Made by a program: the position numbers and the translations under genes | Part shown: piece after piece, positions 17,852 to 26,735 of the stretch | Layout of the letters: every line of letters begins with the position of its first letter | Position numbering within the stretch: the first letter of the stretch is position 1 | DNA from: Sphingomonadales bacterium | GTDB taxonomy: Bacteria > Pseudomonadota > Alphaproteobacteria > Sphingomonadales > Sphingomonadaceae | Reading direction: 5' to 3' | Assembly (NCBI GenBank): GCA_027488785.1 | Contig: JAIYAY010000026.1 | Coordinates: forward strand, 124,001-188,000 | DNA length: 64,000 nt | Notes under the pieces: generated by a model | Told to the model about the DNA's origin: nothing | The model's database searches: none | The model's input: the letters and a program-made list of their open reading frames with translations, nothing else

Positions 17852-19050
17852 TTGGCAATTCCTAATATTCCAGAGTCGATGAGACGGGCGATTTCGCCCG
17901 AGGACAGACCAAGCGAAGTGCTCAATATTTCCTCGCTATGCTCCCCGTTGCGCGGGGCTGCTTTTACGTCACCACGCTGCAATTGGGGAATACTGCCAAA
18001 AGCACCAGCAGCAGGATAGTTGAAACCAGATGGGTTGCCGTCCGAGGCGCTAAACATGGGATTATTGCCTACCAAGCGTGGATCATGCGCCGCATCCAAC
18101 ATGGTTCGATAGGCCGAATGAACAATTCCTGCCTCATCAAGCGTTGCAGCCATCACCGCGTGATCGAGCGAAGCAATTGCCCTTTCAAACAACGGATAGA
18201 GCGCATCGCGGTGCTGAAAGCGAAGTCCATCATCTTTGGCGAAGCTAACTCCGCGCTCTGTCTCTATCGCTTCCACTTGCGCCTTCAAACCAAGCGCACC
18301 GATTAGATTTGCCCATTGGCGGTGGGTGACAACGACGATCATCGTGCGCACATTGTCTTTGGTAACGAAATCGCGCCCGAACAAGCCATAGACCGCGTTG
18401 CCGAGCCGGGGACGATTGGCATTATTATGCAACACTTCGGCTATACCGCCTAGATTGGCAACGGTGCCGATGGCTACATCCGAGAGGGGAATGCGGACTT
18501 CACTGCCCTCGCCAGTTTGTTCCCGCCTACGAATGGCCGCCAGCATGGCAAATGCAGCGTAAGCGCCACTAATGACATCCCAAGCAGGCAAAACATGATT
18601 GACAGGTTCTGGGCCAACCCCGGTCATCATGGGATAGCCAACGGCATTGTTCACGGTGTAATCAAGTGCTGGCGCACCGTCGGCCCAACCCATTACCCGG
18701 ACGGTGACGAGATCGACCCGTCCTTCGACTAGCTTGGCATGCGACAAAAATCCCTCGGCAGGAAAATTAGTGATAAATTGCCCAGTAGCGCGCACCAATT
18801 CCTGCAGAATTTCACGTCCCTGCGGGCTGGCCAAATCAAGTGCCAGCGACTTTTTCGCACGATTTAGATTTTCCCAATATAGCGAGTCATTAGCTTCCGT
18901 CACTGGCCAACGATGATAATCGGGGCCGCCCCCAATTTGATCGACCCGAATGACCTCTGCCCCGAATTGCGCGCAATACAAACCAGCCGTCGGCGACGCC
19001 ACAAAGGACGACGCCTCGATAATCTTTAGACCATCCAGCAAATTATACAT
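17848..19050 (-). CDS. CaiB/BaiF CoA transferase, mesaconyl-CoA C1-C4 transferase (Mct)-like
   Basis: 400 residues of a class III CoA transferase, with the likely catalytic Asp158 in NHVLPAWDVISGAY. Several stretches agree with what I remember of Chloroflexus 2-methylfumaryl-CoA isomerase (Mct): AEVIRVDQIGGGPDYHRWPVT, ALDYTVNNAVGYPMMTG, VNHVLPAWD and NRPRLGNAVYGLFGRDF. Mct moves CoA within mesaconate from C1 to C4, which would link the neighbouring Mcd-like and Meh-like enzymes. An intermolecular CoA transferase on another acid is the alternative. It starts 31 bases after the first dehydrogenase gene and overlaps the thiolase start. Confidence 0.75.
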   Translation of the reverse strand: MYNLLDGLKIIEASSFVASPTAGLYCAQFGAEVIRVDQIGGGPDYHRWPVTEANDSLYWENLNRAKKSLALDLASPQGREILQELVRATGQFITNFPAEGFLSHAKLVEGRVDLVTVRVMGWADGAPALDYTVNNAVGYPMMTGVGPEPVNHVLPAWDVISGAYAAFAMLAAIRRREQTGEGSEVRIPLSDVAIGTVANLGGIAEVLHNNANRPRLGNAVYGLFGRDFVTKDNVRTMIVVVTHRQWANLIGALGLKAQVEAIETERGVSFAKDDGLRFQHRDALYPLFERAIASLDHAVMAATLDEAGIVHSAYRTMLDAAHDPRLVGNNPMFSASDGNPSGFNYPAAGAFGSIPQLQRGDVKAAPRNGEHSEEILSTSLGLSSGEIARLIDSGILGIAK

Positions 19051-19081
19051 GCATTACGCCTTCGGGATTACGCACGTGTCA

Positions 19082-20236
19082 TCAGGCCTGAGCCGCCCAT
19101 TCACGAAGCATATGCTTCGCAATCTGAAGCTGCAGAATCTGCGTAGTGCCTTCATAGATCCGGTAAATGCGCGCGTCGCGGTAGAAACGCTCCGCATCAT
19201 ATTCCGCAAGATAGCCAGCACCGCCGTAAATCTGGACAACACGGTCAACCACACGACCACACATTTCGGTGGCAAAGACCTTAGCTGCAGCCGCCTTTCG
19301 CAGGACATTCTCGCCTGCATCAGCACGTCGGGCAGCATCATCAAGCATACATTCAGCGGCGTAGATTTCGATGTCACTATCCGCCAGCATTTGTTGAATA
19401 AGTTGGAAATTGGCAATGGGTTCGCCAAAGGCTTTACGCTCATTGGCATAGCGCAGCGCGCTATCGAGTGCACGGCGGGCATATCCCGTTGCTGCAGCCC
19501 CCACTGACAGTCGTCCATTGTCGAGGCTCTGCATTGCAAATGCAAAGCCCTTACCTTCTTCGCCGCCCAAGATGGCATCGGCCGGCAATTTCACATCTTC
19601 CATAATGATATCGGCGATGTGGCTTCCCGCCTGGCCCATTTTCTTGTCGGACTTACCGACCATGATCCCCGCGGTGTCCATGGGAACAATGAAGGCCGAT
19701 ACATGCGCGTTTTTGGGCAAGGCTTCTTTGCTGGTACGGGCCATGATAAGGGCGACCTTCGCGAAAGGCGCATTGGTGATGTAGCGCTTGGTCCCGTTCA
19801 GTACCCAGCCATTGCCGGATTTCACGGCGGTGGTCTGCATAGCGGCGGAATCCGAACCGGACCCAGGTTCGGTCAGGCCAAAAGAGGCAATTTCACCCGC
19901 CGCCAAACGCGGCAACCATTCAGATTTTTGTGCGTCAGTGCCGCCATTTTTGAATGCCGAACACACCATCCCTATGTTGATGGAAGCGATTGACCGATAG
20001 CATGGCATGGCATAGCTCAATTCACGGATCGTACGGATATATTGCTGAATATTCATTCCCGCACCGCCATATTCTTCGGGCATCGTCAAGCCAAACAGAC
20101 CCATGTCGCGCATTTCGGCAAGGATCGGGTCCGGAATAATGTCTGTTTCGAGGATTTCTTTCTCCGCCGGAATTAACCGTTCGCGAACATAGCGTTGAAG
20201 CTGCGCGATAAACTGATCAAAAATGTCGTTATCCAT
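19082..20236 (-). CDS. acyl-CoA dehydrogenase, first gene of the acyl-CoA operon
   Basis: 384 residues with all standard features. GLTEPGSGSDSAAMQT and WVLNGTKRYITNAPFAKVALI lie in the middle domain. RKAFGEPIANFQLIQQMLAD and GGAGYLAEYDAERFYRDARIYRIYEGTTQI, with the canonical catalytic Glu in YEGT, lie at the C-terminus. It is the promoter-proximal member of a run of eight genes ending at 11006. The overall type is short- to medium-chain-like, but the substrate is not predictable. Confidence 0.92.
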   Translation of the reverse strand: MDNDIFDQFIAQLQRYVRERLIPAEKEILETDIIPDPILAEMRDMGLFGLTMPEEYGGAGMNIQQYIRTIRELSYAMPCYRSIASINIGMVCSAFKNGGTDAQKSEWLPRLAAGEIASFGLTEPGSGSDSAAMQTTAVKSGNGWVLNGTKRYITNAPFAKVALIMARTSKEALPKNAHVSAFIVPMDTAGIMVGKSDKKMGQAGSHIADIIMEDVKLPADAILGGEEGKGFAFAMQSLDNGRLSVGAAATGYARRALDSALRYANERKAFGEPIANFQLIQQMLADSDIEIYAAECMLDDAARRADAGENVLRKAAAAKVFATEMCGRVVDRVVQIYGGAGYLAEYDAERFYRDARIYRIYEGTTQILQLQIAKHMLREWAAQA

Positions 20237-20542
20237 AATGTCCGCTTCCCCTGAGATTCAAAAATATCATTTTCGTATGCGCTCTTTACCGACCAATATT
20301 GCGCCGTAAATTCGAAAAACTGTTTGGCAAGGCCGTGACATTAGGTTCAACACTTGTCGACTGAAATGCTACTTTCCCATTCCGCTTGATCCCGATAGGT
20401 CTCATGATGACAGGTCCAGACGCTATAAGAGCTTGCATTTGGTTTGCTTCGCTAAAACGGAGATATTCGCATATGCAAGAATGTCTTGTTTGCCCGACAC
20501 CATGAATTCTGACTATGAGGCTCATAGGATGAGTATCAAACT
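20237..20542. other. divergent intergenic region between the acyl-CoA operon and cysD
   Basis: 306 bases with no convincing gene. It should hold promoters for both divergent operons, but I find no clear -35/-10 pair. The cysD-proximal end has a perfect palindrome and a mini-ORF, listed separately. A minus-strand open frame here (20286-20525) looks like chance. Confidence 0.6.
20513..20527 (+). promoter_or_regulatory. perfect palindrome before cysD
   Basis: CTATGAGGCTCATAG has 7-base arms around a central G and ends 15 bases before the cysD ATG. It contains GAGG, the best Shine-Dalgarno candidate nearby. It could therefore act as a protein operator or as an RNA hairpin hiding the ribosome binding site. 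Confidence 0.45.
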
Positions 20543-20546
20543 ATGA
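20529..20546 (+). CDS. candidate five-codon leader ORF overlapping the cysD start
   Basis: ATG at 20529 opens a frame encoding MSIKL whose TGA overlaps the cysD ATG (ATGA). GAGG at 20517-20520 is spaced eight bases from this ATG, whereas cysD itself has only AGGA 13 bases upstream. That arrangement would let cysD be translated by coupling. It is very short and could be chance. Confidence 0.3.
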   Translation: MSIKL

Positions 20547-21445
20547 CCAAAACCCTAACACATCTTGCGCGCCTTGAAGCAGAAGCAATCCATATTATGC
20601 GGGAGGTTGTTGCCGAAGCGGACAAGCCAGTGATGCTGTATAGCGTGGGTAAGGACAGCGCCGTTATGCTCCATTTGGCGCGCAAGGCATTCTATCCGGC
20701 GCCACCGCCATTTCCGTTGCTACATATCGATACAACATGGAAGTTCAAGGCGATGTACGCCTTACGCGAAAAGGCTGCGCGCGATGCCGGTATGGAATTA
20801 TTAGTCCACCAAAACCCCGAGGCGATCGCGCGCGGCATTAACCCTTTCGATCACGGGTCGCTCCACACCGATATGTGGAAAACCGAAGGGCTGAAGCAAG
20901 CGCTCGACCATTATGGTTTCGACGTCGCCTTTGGAGGGGCAAGGCGTGATGAGGAAAAGAGCCGTGCCAAGGAACGCATATTCTCGTTCCGCACGGCTAC
21001 CCATATTTGGGACCCAAAGAACCAGCGGCCCGAATTATGGAACCTCTATAATGCACGTAAGGCGAAAGCAGAGAGCATAAGGGTCTTCCCCATCTCCAAT
21101 TGGACCGAGCTGGACATTTGGCAATATATCCACCTTGAGAATATCGAAATTGTACCGCTCTATTTCAGCGCACCGCGTCTCACGGTCATACGCGACGGTA
21201 TGCTTCTGATGGTTGATGATGAACGTTTCCCTCTGCAAAACGGGGAGGTTCCTATTGAACGTTCGATCCGTTTTCGGACGCTTGGTTGCTATCCGCTTAC
21301 TGGCGCTGTCGAGAGCCATGCAGCTACCTTGCCCGAGATTATTCAGGAAATGTTGCTGACCAGCACTTCGGAACGTCAGGGGCGCGCCATCGACCATGAT
21401 CAGGCCGCCAGCATGGAGAAGAAGAAGCAGGAGGGATACTTCTGA
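20543..21445 (+). CDS. cysD: sulfate adenylyltransferase subunit 2
   Basis: Catalytic ATP-pyrophosphatase subunit of ATP sulfurylase, forming adenosine 5'-phosphosulfate. 300 residues, standard length. The PP-loop is [19 protein letters not shown] (about residues 32-50). [34 protein letters not shown] and the C-terminal [13 protein letters not shown] are all conserved. The TGA overlaps the cysNC ATG by one base, so the two subunits are made together. Confidence 0.97.
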   Translation: MTKTLTHLARLEAEAIHIMREVVAEADKPVMLYSVGKDSAVMLHLARKAFYPAPPPFPLLHIDTTWKFKAMYALREKAARDAGMELLVHQNPEAIARGINPFDHGSLHTDMWKTEGLKQALDHYGFDVAFGGARRDEEKSRAKERIFSFRTATHIWDPKNQRPELWNLYNARKAKAESIRVFPISNWTELDIWQYIHLENIEIVPLYFSAPRLTVIRDGMLLMVDDERFPLQNGEVPIERSIRFRTLGCYPLTGAVESHAATLPEIIQEMLLTSTSERQGRAIDHDQAASMEKKKQEGYF

Positions 21446-23367
21446 TGTCCGATGCAACGCCCCAAAATGGCTTCTACAAAGCCGATGATCTTATTGCTTC
21501 AGACATTGACGCCTATCTGAACGTCCACCAGCATAAATCGCTGTTGCGGTTCATCACCTGCGGTTCCGTAGATGACGGCAAATCGACGCTCATCGGTCGA
21601 TTATTGTACGATTCCAAAATGATTTTTGAAGATCAGCTTGCGACTTTGGAATCCGATTCCAAACGGATGGGAACTCAGGGCCAGGAAATCGACTTTGCAT
21701 TGCTTGTGGACGGCCTTGCAGCTGAGCGCGAGCAAGGCATCACAATCGACGTCGCCTACCGGTTTTTCGCCACTGAAAAGCGGAAATTCATTGTCGCCGA
21801 TTGCCCTGGCCATGAACAATATACACGCAATATGGTAACCGGCGCATCAACGGCGGATCTTGCTGTAATCCTTATCGATGCGCGCAAAGGCGTGCTCGTC
21901 CAAACGCGGCGTCATAGCTATCTTGCGCAATTATTGGGCATAAGAAACATTGTCCTTGCAGTGAACAAGATGGACCTGATCGCCTATGATCAGGCAAAAT
22001 ATGACGCAATCCTTGCTGAATACACCGCATTTGCGAACAGCATCGGCATAAACGATTTTACCGCAATGCCGATTTCCGGTTTCAAAGGTGATAATATCAC
22101 GGAGCGTTCCATCCATATGCCGTGGTACGCGGGTCCACCGCTGATCGCGCATTTAGAGACCGTCGCGCTGGATAATGACGCGGACCAGACCAAGCCATTG
22201 CGTATGCCGGTACAATGGGTCAACCGGCCTAATCTCGATTTTCGCGGATTTTCAGGCCAGATCGCAACCGGTATAGTGCGTCCTGGTGATGCCATTCGGG
22301 TGCTGCCGTCAGGTAAGACTACAAAGATATCGAAGATCGTCACGCTGGATGGTGAACTCAGCGAAGCGGTTGCAGGCCAATCGGTCACCATGTGCTTTGC
22401 AGACGAAATCGACTGTTCGCGCGGAGATGTGATTGCCGCTGCAGACAATCCGCCCGAGGTGTCCGACCAGTTTGAAAGCACTATTGTCTGGATGGCGGAC
22501 GAGGCTTTGGTTCCGGGGCGGGCCTATTGGTTGAAGCTTGGGACGCAAACGGTTTCAGCCACCGTGCAATCGCCAAAATACGCAATCAATGTTAATAACA
22601 TGGAGCATATCGCCGCGAAGACTTTGGAGCTCAACGCCATTGGCGTCGCGGAAATTTTAACTGACAAAGCTATTGTGTTCGAACCCTATGCAAACAATCA
22701 TGTTTTGGGCGGATATATTCTGATCGACAAGATTACCAATGCGACCGTCGCGGCCGGCATGCTGCACTTTTCTCTGCGTCGCGCACAAAATGTTCATTGG
22801 CAAGCGACCGACATTGGTCGTGAGGCACATGCCGCGCTTAAAAACCAAAAGCCAAAGATATTGTGGTTCACCGGTCTTTCCGGTTCTGGTAAATCTACAA
22901 TTGCCAATGAAGTGGAAAAGACACTCAACCTACTGAACCGGCATACATTTTTGCTAGATGGCGATAATATTCGCCACGGCCTCAATAAGGATTTGGGTTT
23001 TACCGAAACCGACCGCATTGAAAACATTCGTCGAGTGGGCGAAGTTGCAAAGCTGATGGCAGATGCAGGCCTTATTGTTCTGACTGCGTTTATTTCGCCG
23101 TTCCGCGCGGAACGCGAAATGGTGCGCGCTATGATGCCTGAGGGTGAGTTTATCGAAATATTCGTCGACACTCCACTTGAGGTAGCGGAAGCGCGCGATG
23201 TGAAAGGTCTTTATAAAAAGGCCCGCGCTGGACAATTGAAGAATTTTACGGGTATCGACAGTCCCTATGAACCACCCGAAAACCCTGACATCCGCGTGAA
23301 CACGGTTGAAATGAGTCCTGTCGAAGCCGCTGAACATATCGTTCGCCAGCTAATGCCGTTAAAATGA
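21445..23367 (+). CDS. cysNC: bifunctional sulfate adenylyltransferase subunit 1 / adenylylsulfate kinase
   Basis: 640-residue fusion. Residues ~1-445 are the CysN GTPase, with the P-loop [15 protein letters not shown], switch region [25 protein letters not shown] and NKMDL. Residues ~470-640 are the CysC APS kinase, with P-loop GLSGSGKST at 477-485 and [17 protein letters not shown]. Together with CysD it converts sulfate through APS to PAPS in the cytoplasm. The fused form is common in alphaproteobacteria. It overlaps cysQ by four bases. Confidence 0.97.
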   Translation: MSDATPQNGFYKADDLIASDIDAYLNVHQHKSLLRFITCGSVDDGKSTLIGRLLYDSKMIFEDQLATLESDSKRMGTQGQEIDFALLVDGLAAEREQGITIDVAYRFFATEKRKFIVADCPGHEQYTRNMVTGASTADLAVILIDARKGVLVQTRRHSYLAQLLGIRNIVLAVNKMDLIAYDQAKYDAILAEYTAFANSIGINDFTAMPISGFKGDNITERSIHMPWYAGPPLIAHLETVALDNDADQTKPLRMPVQWVNRPNLDFRGFSGQIATGIVRPGDAIRVLPSGKTTKISKIVTLDGELSEAVAGQSVTMCFADEIDCSRGDVIAAADNPPEVSDQFESTIVWMADEALVPGRAYWLKLGTQTVSATVQSPKYAINVNNMEHIAAKTLELNAIGVAEILTDKAIVFEPYANNHVLGGYILIDKITNATVAAGMLHFSLRRAQNVHWQATDIGREAHAALKNQKPKILWFTGLSGSGKSTIANEVEKTLNLLNRHTFLLDGDNIRHGLNKDLGFTETDRIENIRRVGEVAKLMADAGLIVLTAFISPFRAEREMVRAMMPEGEFIEIFVDTPLEVAEARDVKGLYKKARAGQLKNFTGIDSPYEPPENPDIRVNTVEMSPVEAAEHIVRQLMPLK

Positions 23368-24116
23368 GCATTATCGCCGACGATAGCGCATTGGCCGCGC
23401 ATTTAGCCGAAACTGCCGGAAAATTGCTGTTGCAAGTGCGCGACAGCGGGCTGCTATCATTGCATGCGCTTGGCAAGGCTGGCGATCAAACTGCCAACCA
23501 ATTTCTAATTCATGCGCTTGCCGAGCAGCGGCCTGATGACGGATTATTATCGGAAGAAAGCAAGGACACCAAGGCGCGCCTATCAAAATCCCGCGTGTGG
23601 ATCATCGACCCTGTTGATGGCACCCGCGAATATGGTGAAGGCCGCACCGATTGGGCCGTCCACGTCGCGCTCGCCATAAATGGCGCGCCGGTTATTGGTG
23701 CGGTTGCACTGCCCGGCTTAGGTATTGTTTTGAGAAGCGACCATCCGACCGAAATTCCCGTCGCCCCAAAGAAACTGCGCATGGTGGTCAGCCGTACCAG
23801 GCCCGCAGCAGAAGCCCTGAACCTGGCAAAGGCTTTAGGCGCTGAGTGCATCCCCATGGGTTCCGCAGGCGCGAAGGCCATGGCAGTCGTGCGTGGCGAA
23901 GCTGACATTTACCTGCACAATGGCGGGCAATATGAATGGGATAGTTGCGCCCCCGCCGCGGTCGCAGCCGCCTTTGGCCTGCATGTCAGCCGTATTGATG
24001 GGAGCGCTTTAGTCTATAATCAGGTGGATACATATATCCCAGACTTGCTCATTTGTCGCAAAGAGCACGCCCAGAATATATTGGACGCGCTCAAAATGGC
24101 CATAACGACAAACTGA
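23364..24116 (+). CDS. cysQ: 3'(2'),5'-bisphosphate nucleotidase CysQ
   Basis: Removes 3'-phosphoadenosine 5'-phosphate (PAP) left after PAPS use, and may control PAPS levels. 250 residues of the inositol-monophosphatase fold. LLSEESKD supplies metal ligands, [24 protein letters not shown] is the signature metal site, and [19 protein letters not shown] is the second signature. The ATG overlaps the cysNC stop. It converges on the S41 peptidase gene 20 bases later. Confidence 0.92.
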   Translation: MSIIADDSALAAHLAETAGKLLLQVRDSGLLSLHALGKAGDQTANQFLIHALAEQRPDDGLLSEESKDTKARLSKSRVWIIDPVDGTREYGEGRTDWAVHVALAINGAPVIGAVALPGLGIVLRSDHPTEIPVAPKKLRMVVSRTRPAAEALNLAKALGAECIPMGSAGAKAMAVVRGEADIYLHNGGQYEWDSCAPAAVAAAFGLHVSRIDGSALVYNQVDTYIPDLLICRKEHAQNILDALKMAITTN

Positions 24117-24136
24117 GCCCACCTAACACAATATAT

Positions 24137-25585
24137 CTAGAACAGTCCCGGTACATCACGTTGCGCCGCGCTGGCATTTCTAGGTGCGGGCAAAACACGA
24201 CGTTCGGCTCGTGACGATGCACTTTGCGCGCTTTGAGCCAACGCGATTGGCGTGCAACTCCGTCCCGCTACGAAATCCAGCGCCGCACGCAGCGATGCCT
24301 CTTGCGGGTCGCCTAAAGGCCGAGTTATATCATCAGCAGCAGCACAAGTGGTACGCATGGTGCCCGCAAGTCCGGAGAAATAATCTCCCTGTCCAGCCGC
24401 ATTCTCTTTGGCAAACGCAACAACGCGAATTCGATCATCACAAGCTGTCAGATCAAGCGCAATCTGCCCCACGGGTTTACCGTAGCTATTGCTGCCTACT
24501 AAAGCAGCATTGGTTCCAAGAAACGGTGCAAAGCTAGCGGCCACCAATTCGCTGGCAGACGCGGTGGCGTTTGTGGAAATGAAGGCTATTTTGATGGGGG
24601 ACACCGATTGGGACTGCGGTACGAAGCGACGTGTTTCGTTTTCTGACGACTTGGATGCGCGGAAACGTGTGACTGAGAAAATGTCGCTGCTGGAGCGGTT
24701 GCCACCAAGCAAGTCGCCCATCAATTCCGCTGTTGAGACAAGTCCGCCACCATTGTAGCGAAAATCAATTACAAAGTTTGTGATACCCTGCGCTCGGAAA
24801 TCAGCAAATGCCGATCGCAACTGATTGTTTGAAGTAGAGATGAAAGTGCGCATGTTGATATAACCAACGCGCTGCCCACTGCCATTGTTTATAATTTTCA
24901 CGCCATAGCGCGTTGAAATCGGGCTCAGTTCATATTCCGCTTTGGCCACGGTGACATTGCGTGTGCCGGTCGCGTCAGTGATGCGCAATACGCGGCTAGT
25001 CCCAACGGTATTCGGACCCAAAGCGCTCGAGACACCCGCAGATCCTTGCGTCGCTAATATATCAGCTACCGACCGTACATTAGAAGAATCAGTACCAATT
25101 CCAACAATTTCCGTTCCACGGTCAATGCCAGCCGCAAGCGCTGGTGCGCCTTCAAAGGCTTCCGTTATGAATAAGCGTGAGCCTTGATATGAGAGGCGTA
25201 CACCGAACCCAGCTGTTGCACCCGATGAGAAGTAGGCATTTTCCTCTTGGATAGAAGTAAGATAGGTGAAATATCGGTCGCGTCCCTGACTACGTGCCGT
25301 CGCTGTTAAGGCATCAATATAGTCGTCCACCGTGCTGTAAGCCGAGGGGTTGAGCGATGTTGGCAGTGTTTCTGGAAACAAATACCATTCGTTCAGCACG
25401 GACGCCGCAAAATTCTGCCGATTGAGCAGACTACAAGTTGAAGGAGGCGGAGGAGGCGGAGGAGGCGGAGGAGGCGTGGGTGGAGCGGTGATTGTGTCGC
25501 TACCCGAACTACTTCCACCGCCACCACATGCCGAAACGCTTGCAGCTAGTACAAGTATGATGCTGCTTAATGCCCGTTTTTTCAT
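24137..25585 (-). CDS. S41-family (tail-specific) peptidase lipoprotein
   Basis: 482 residues. The signal peptide ends in the lipobox VSAC, with Cys20 as the lipidation site, so it is probably membrane anchored. A Gly/Ser linker and a run of eleven prolines follow (residues 38-48). A PDZ-like region precedes the protease core, where STNATASASELVAASF carries the likely catalytic Ser and NSYGKPVGQ the Lys. It likely degrades or processes envelope proteins. The C-terminal ~35 residues are Ala/Arg-rich low complexity. Confidence 0.85.
   Translation of the reverse strand: MKKRALSSIILVLAASVSACGGGGSSSGSDTITAPPTPPPPPPPPPPPSTCSLLNRQNFAASVLNEWYLFPETLPTSLNPSAYSTVDDYIDALTATARSQGRDRYFTYLTSIQEENAYFSSGATAGFGVRLSYQGSRLFITEAFEGAPALAAGIDRGTEIVGIGTDSSNVRSVADILATQGSAGVSSALGPNTVGTSRVLRITDATGTRNVTVAKAEYELSPISTRYGVKIINNGSGQRVGYINMRTFISTSNNQLRSAFADFRAQGITNFVIDFRYNGGGLVSTAELMGDLLGGNRSSSDIFSVTRFRASKSSENETRRFVPQSQSVSPIKIAFISTNATASASELVAASFAPFLGTNAALVGSNSYGKPVGQIALDLTACDDRIRVVAFAKENAAGQGDYFSGLAGTMRTTCAAADDITRPLGDPQEASLRAALDFVAGRSCTPIALAQSAQSASSRAERRVLPAPRNASAAQRDVPGLF
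25443..25475. repeat. 9-base tandem repeat encoding the polyproline tract
   Basis: About three and a half copies of GGAGGCGGA (plus-strand reading) inside the S41 peptidase gene encode its proline run. Changes in unit number would stay in frame and vary linker length only. Confidence 0.6.
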
Positions 25586-25699
25586 AAGCTGTTCCTATTA
25601 TTCTTGCACCGTCCCAACGCCACATAAGTGCACGGGTTGCGTCCCATTCACAAGTAACTTTTCTACCTTAAGCCACCGAATAAATGCAATTTCTTGTAT

Positions 25700-25763
25700 A
25701 TTCTTTTGGTGCCTTGCTATTGCAAATGGCCGAGAACATGACGACGGACATCACCAAAAGAAT
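25700..25763. repeat. 12-base perfect inverted repeat, 40-base spacer
   Basis: ATTCTTTTGGTG at 25700-25711 is exactly inverted as CACCAAAAGAAT at 25752-25763. Its role is unknown; it lies in the gap between the S41 peptidase gene and ahpC. Confidence 0.55.
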
Positions 25764-25859
25764 CTTGTTGTATAGAGCGAAACAACCGGCAAATTGCACC
25801 CAGCGATACCTTATTGGGGCAGTATGACTTGGCTGGGCTTTCGTGTTGGCTAGTCGGCT

Positions 25860-25920
25860 AAAGGTGCGTATCGACCTCAAAGGCATCTATGCACGCCATA
25901 TGTGCGTTATTCGCACCTTT
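25860..25920. repeat. 9-base perfect inverted repeat, 43-base spacer
   Basis: AAAGGTGCG at 25860-25868 and CGCACCTTT at 25912-25920 are perfect inverted copies. The spacing resembles that of the preceding repeat. It lies about 140 bases upstream of the ahpC ATG. Confidence 0.5.
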
Positions 25921-25946
25921 GACAGCGAACCTTGCAGAGGTTTATT

Positions 25947-25961
25947 ATCGACAAAAACGAT
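25947..25961 (+). promoter_or_regulatory. possible LysR-type (OxyR-like) site before ahpC
   Basis: ATCG-N7-CGAT has the dyad and spacing of one OxyR half (consensus ATAG-N7-CTAT), about 100 bases before ahpC. The match is partial and no second half was found, so this is only a suggestion based on the known OxyR control of ahpC in other bacteria. Confidence 0.2.
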
Positions 25962-26058
25962 TAGTCATTGCAAAAAGCGTTGCTAGACTAAATCAAGAAA
26001 ATCGTGTTTAGGCGCGTAAGTCCTAATCAACCTCTCCTCAATTAAAAGGGTAATTCAC

Positions 26059-26622
26059 ATGGGTATCATTGGTACAAGCATTAAGCCATTCACTGCACAA
26101 TCCTATAAAGCAGGCAAATTTGTCGAAGTGTCGGACGCCGACGTTAAGGGCAAATGGGCAGTCTTTTTCTTCTACCCCGCCGACTGGACATTTGTATGCC
26201 CAACCGAACTGGAAGATCTCGCCAACCAATATGCAGATCTGCAAGGCATGGGCGTTGAAGTTTATTCGGTATCGACCGACACGCATTTCAGCCACAAGGC
26301 ATGGCATGATGGATCGCCAGCGATCGGTAAGATCAATTTCCATATGCTCGGTGATCAAAACCACGTCATCAGTAACAATTTCGGCGTGTTGCGCGAAGGC
26401 CAGGGCCTTGCAGATCGTGCGACCTTTGTCGTCGATCCAGACGGTGTCATTCAGGTTATGGAAATCACCTGCGAAGGTGTTGGCCGCAACGCGGTTGAAC
26501 TCGTCCGCAAGATTAAGGCCGCGATTTACGTTCGTGAGAACCCAGGTCAAGTTTGCCCAGCAAAGTGGGAAGAAGGCAGCGAAACGCTTGCGCCTTCGAT
26601 TGACCTCGTCGGCAAGATCTAA
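26059..26622 (+). CDS. ahpC: alkyl hydroperoxide reductase subunit C (peroxiredoxin)
   Basis: Typical 2-Cys peroxiredoxin that reduces H2O2 and organic peroxides. 187 residues, standard length. The peroxidatic Cys47 is in [15 protein letters not shown] and the resolving Cys166 in [27 protein letters not shown] is also conserved. AhpF, its electron donor, is encoded immediately downstream. A 217-residue frame overlapping on the same strand is a shadow. Confidence 0.97.
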   Translation: MGIIGTSIKPFTAQSYKAGKFVEVSDADVKGKWAVFFFYPADWTFVCPTELEDLANQYADLQGMGVEVYSVSTDTHFSHKAWHDGSPAIGKINFHMLGDQNHVISNNFGVLREGQGLADRATFVVDPDGVIQVMEITCEGVGRNAVELVRKIKAAIYVRENPGQVCPAKWEEGSETLAPSIDLVGKI

Positions 26623-26631
26623 TCAAAATTC

Positions 26632-26660
26632 TGGGTGCCGCGTAAACATCGTGGCACCCA
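26632..26660 (+). terminator. hairpin between ahpC and ahpF
   Basis: An 8-bp stem TGGGTGCC / GGCACCCA with a 13-base loop, ten bases after the ahpC stop, followed by only a short T stretch. It may partially terminate or stabilise the 3' end, giving more ahpC than ahpF message. Confidence 0.45.
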
Positions 26661-26735
26661 CTTTACCGTTATTCGAAAAATTTCAGCCGCGTTTTTGTGC
26701 GGCGCGTTTGTGCTCGCTATAAAAAGGCCTCCCCG

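Larger units (their letters stand above)
25586..26058. other. intergenic region between the S41 peptidase gene and ahpC
   Basis: 473 bases without a convincing gene; the minus-strand frame 25668-25886 lacks coding character. It contains two long-spaced inverted repeats and a LysR-type-like motif (listed separately), and it must hold the promoters of both divergent genes. The A/T-rich stretch 25935-26010 just before ahpC is the likely core promoter region. Confidence 0.55.

Noticed and set aside
20457-20505. Small palindrome GCATATGC and possible promoter pieces before cysD
   Set aside because: No -35/-10 pair with acceptable spacing could be assembled, so no promoter was called.
20286-20525. 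79-codon minus-strand open frame upstream of cysD
   Set aside because: No family-like pattern or ribosome binding site, and it covers the likely promoter region.
25668-25886. 72-codon minus-strand open frame between the S41 peptidase gene and ahpC
   Set aside because: Composition is not protein-like and inverted repeats overlap it; most likely chance.
26069-26722. 217-codon plus-strand frame overlapping ahpC
   Set aside because: AhpC in the other frame is unmistakable; this one has no recognisable pattern.
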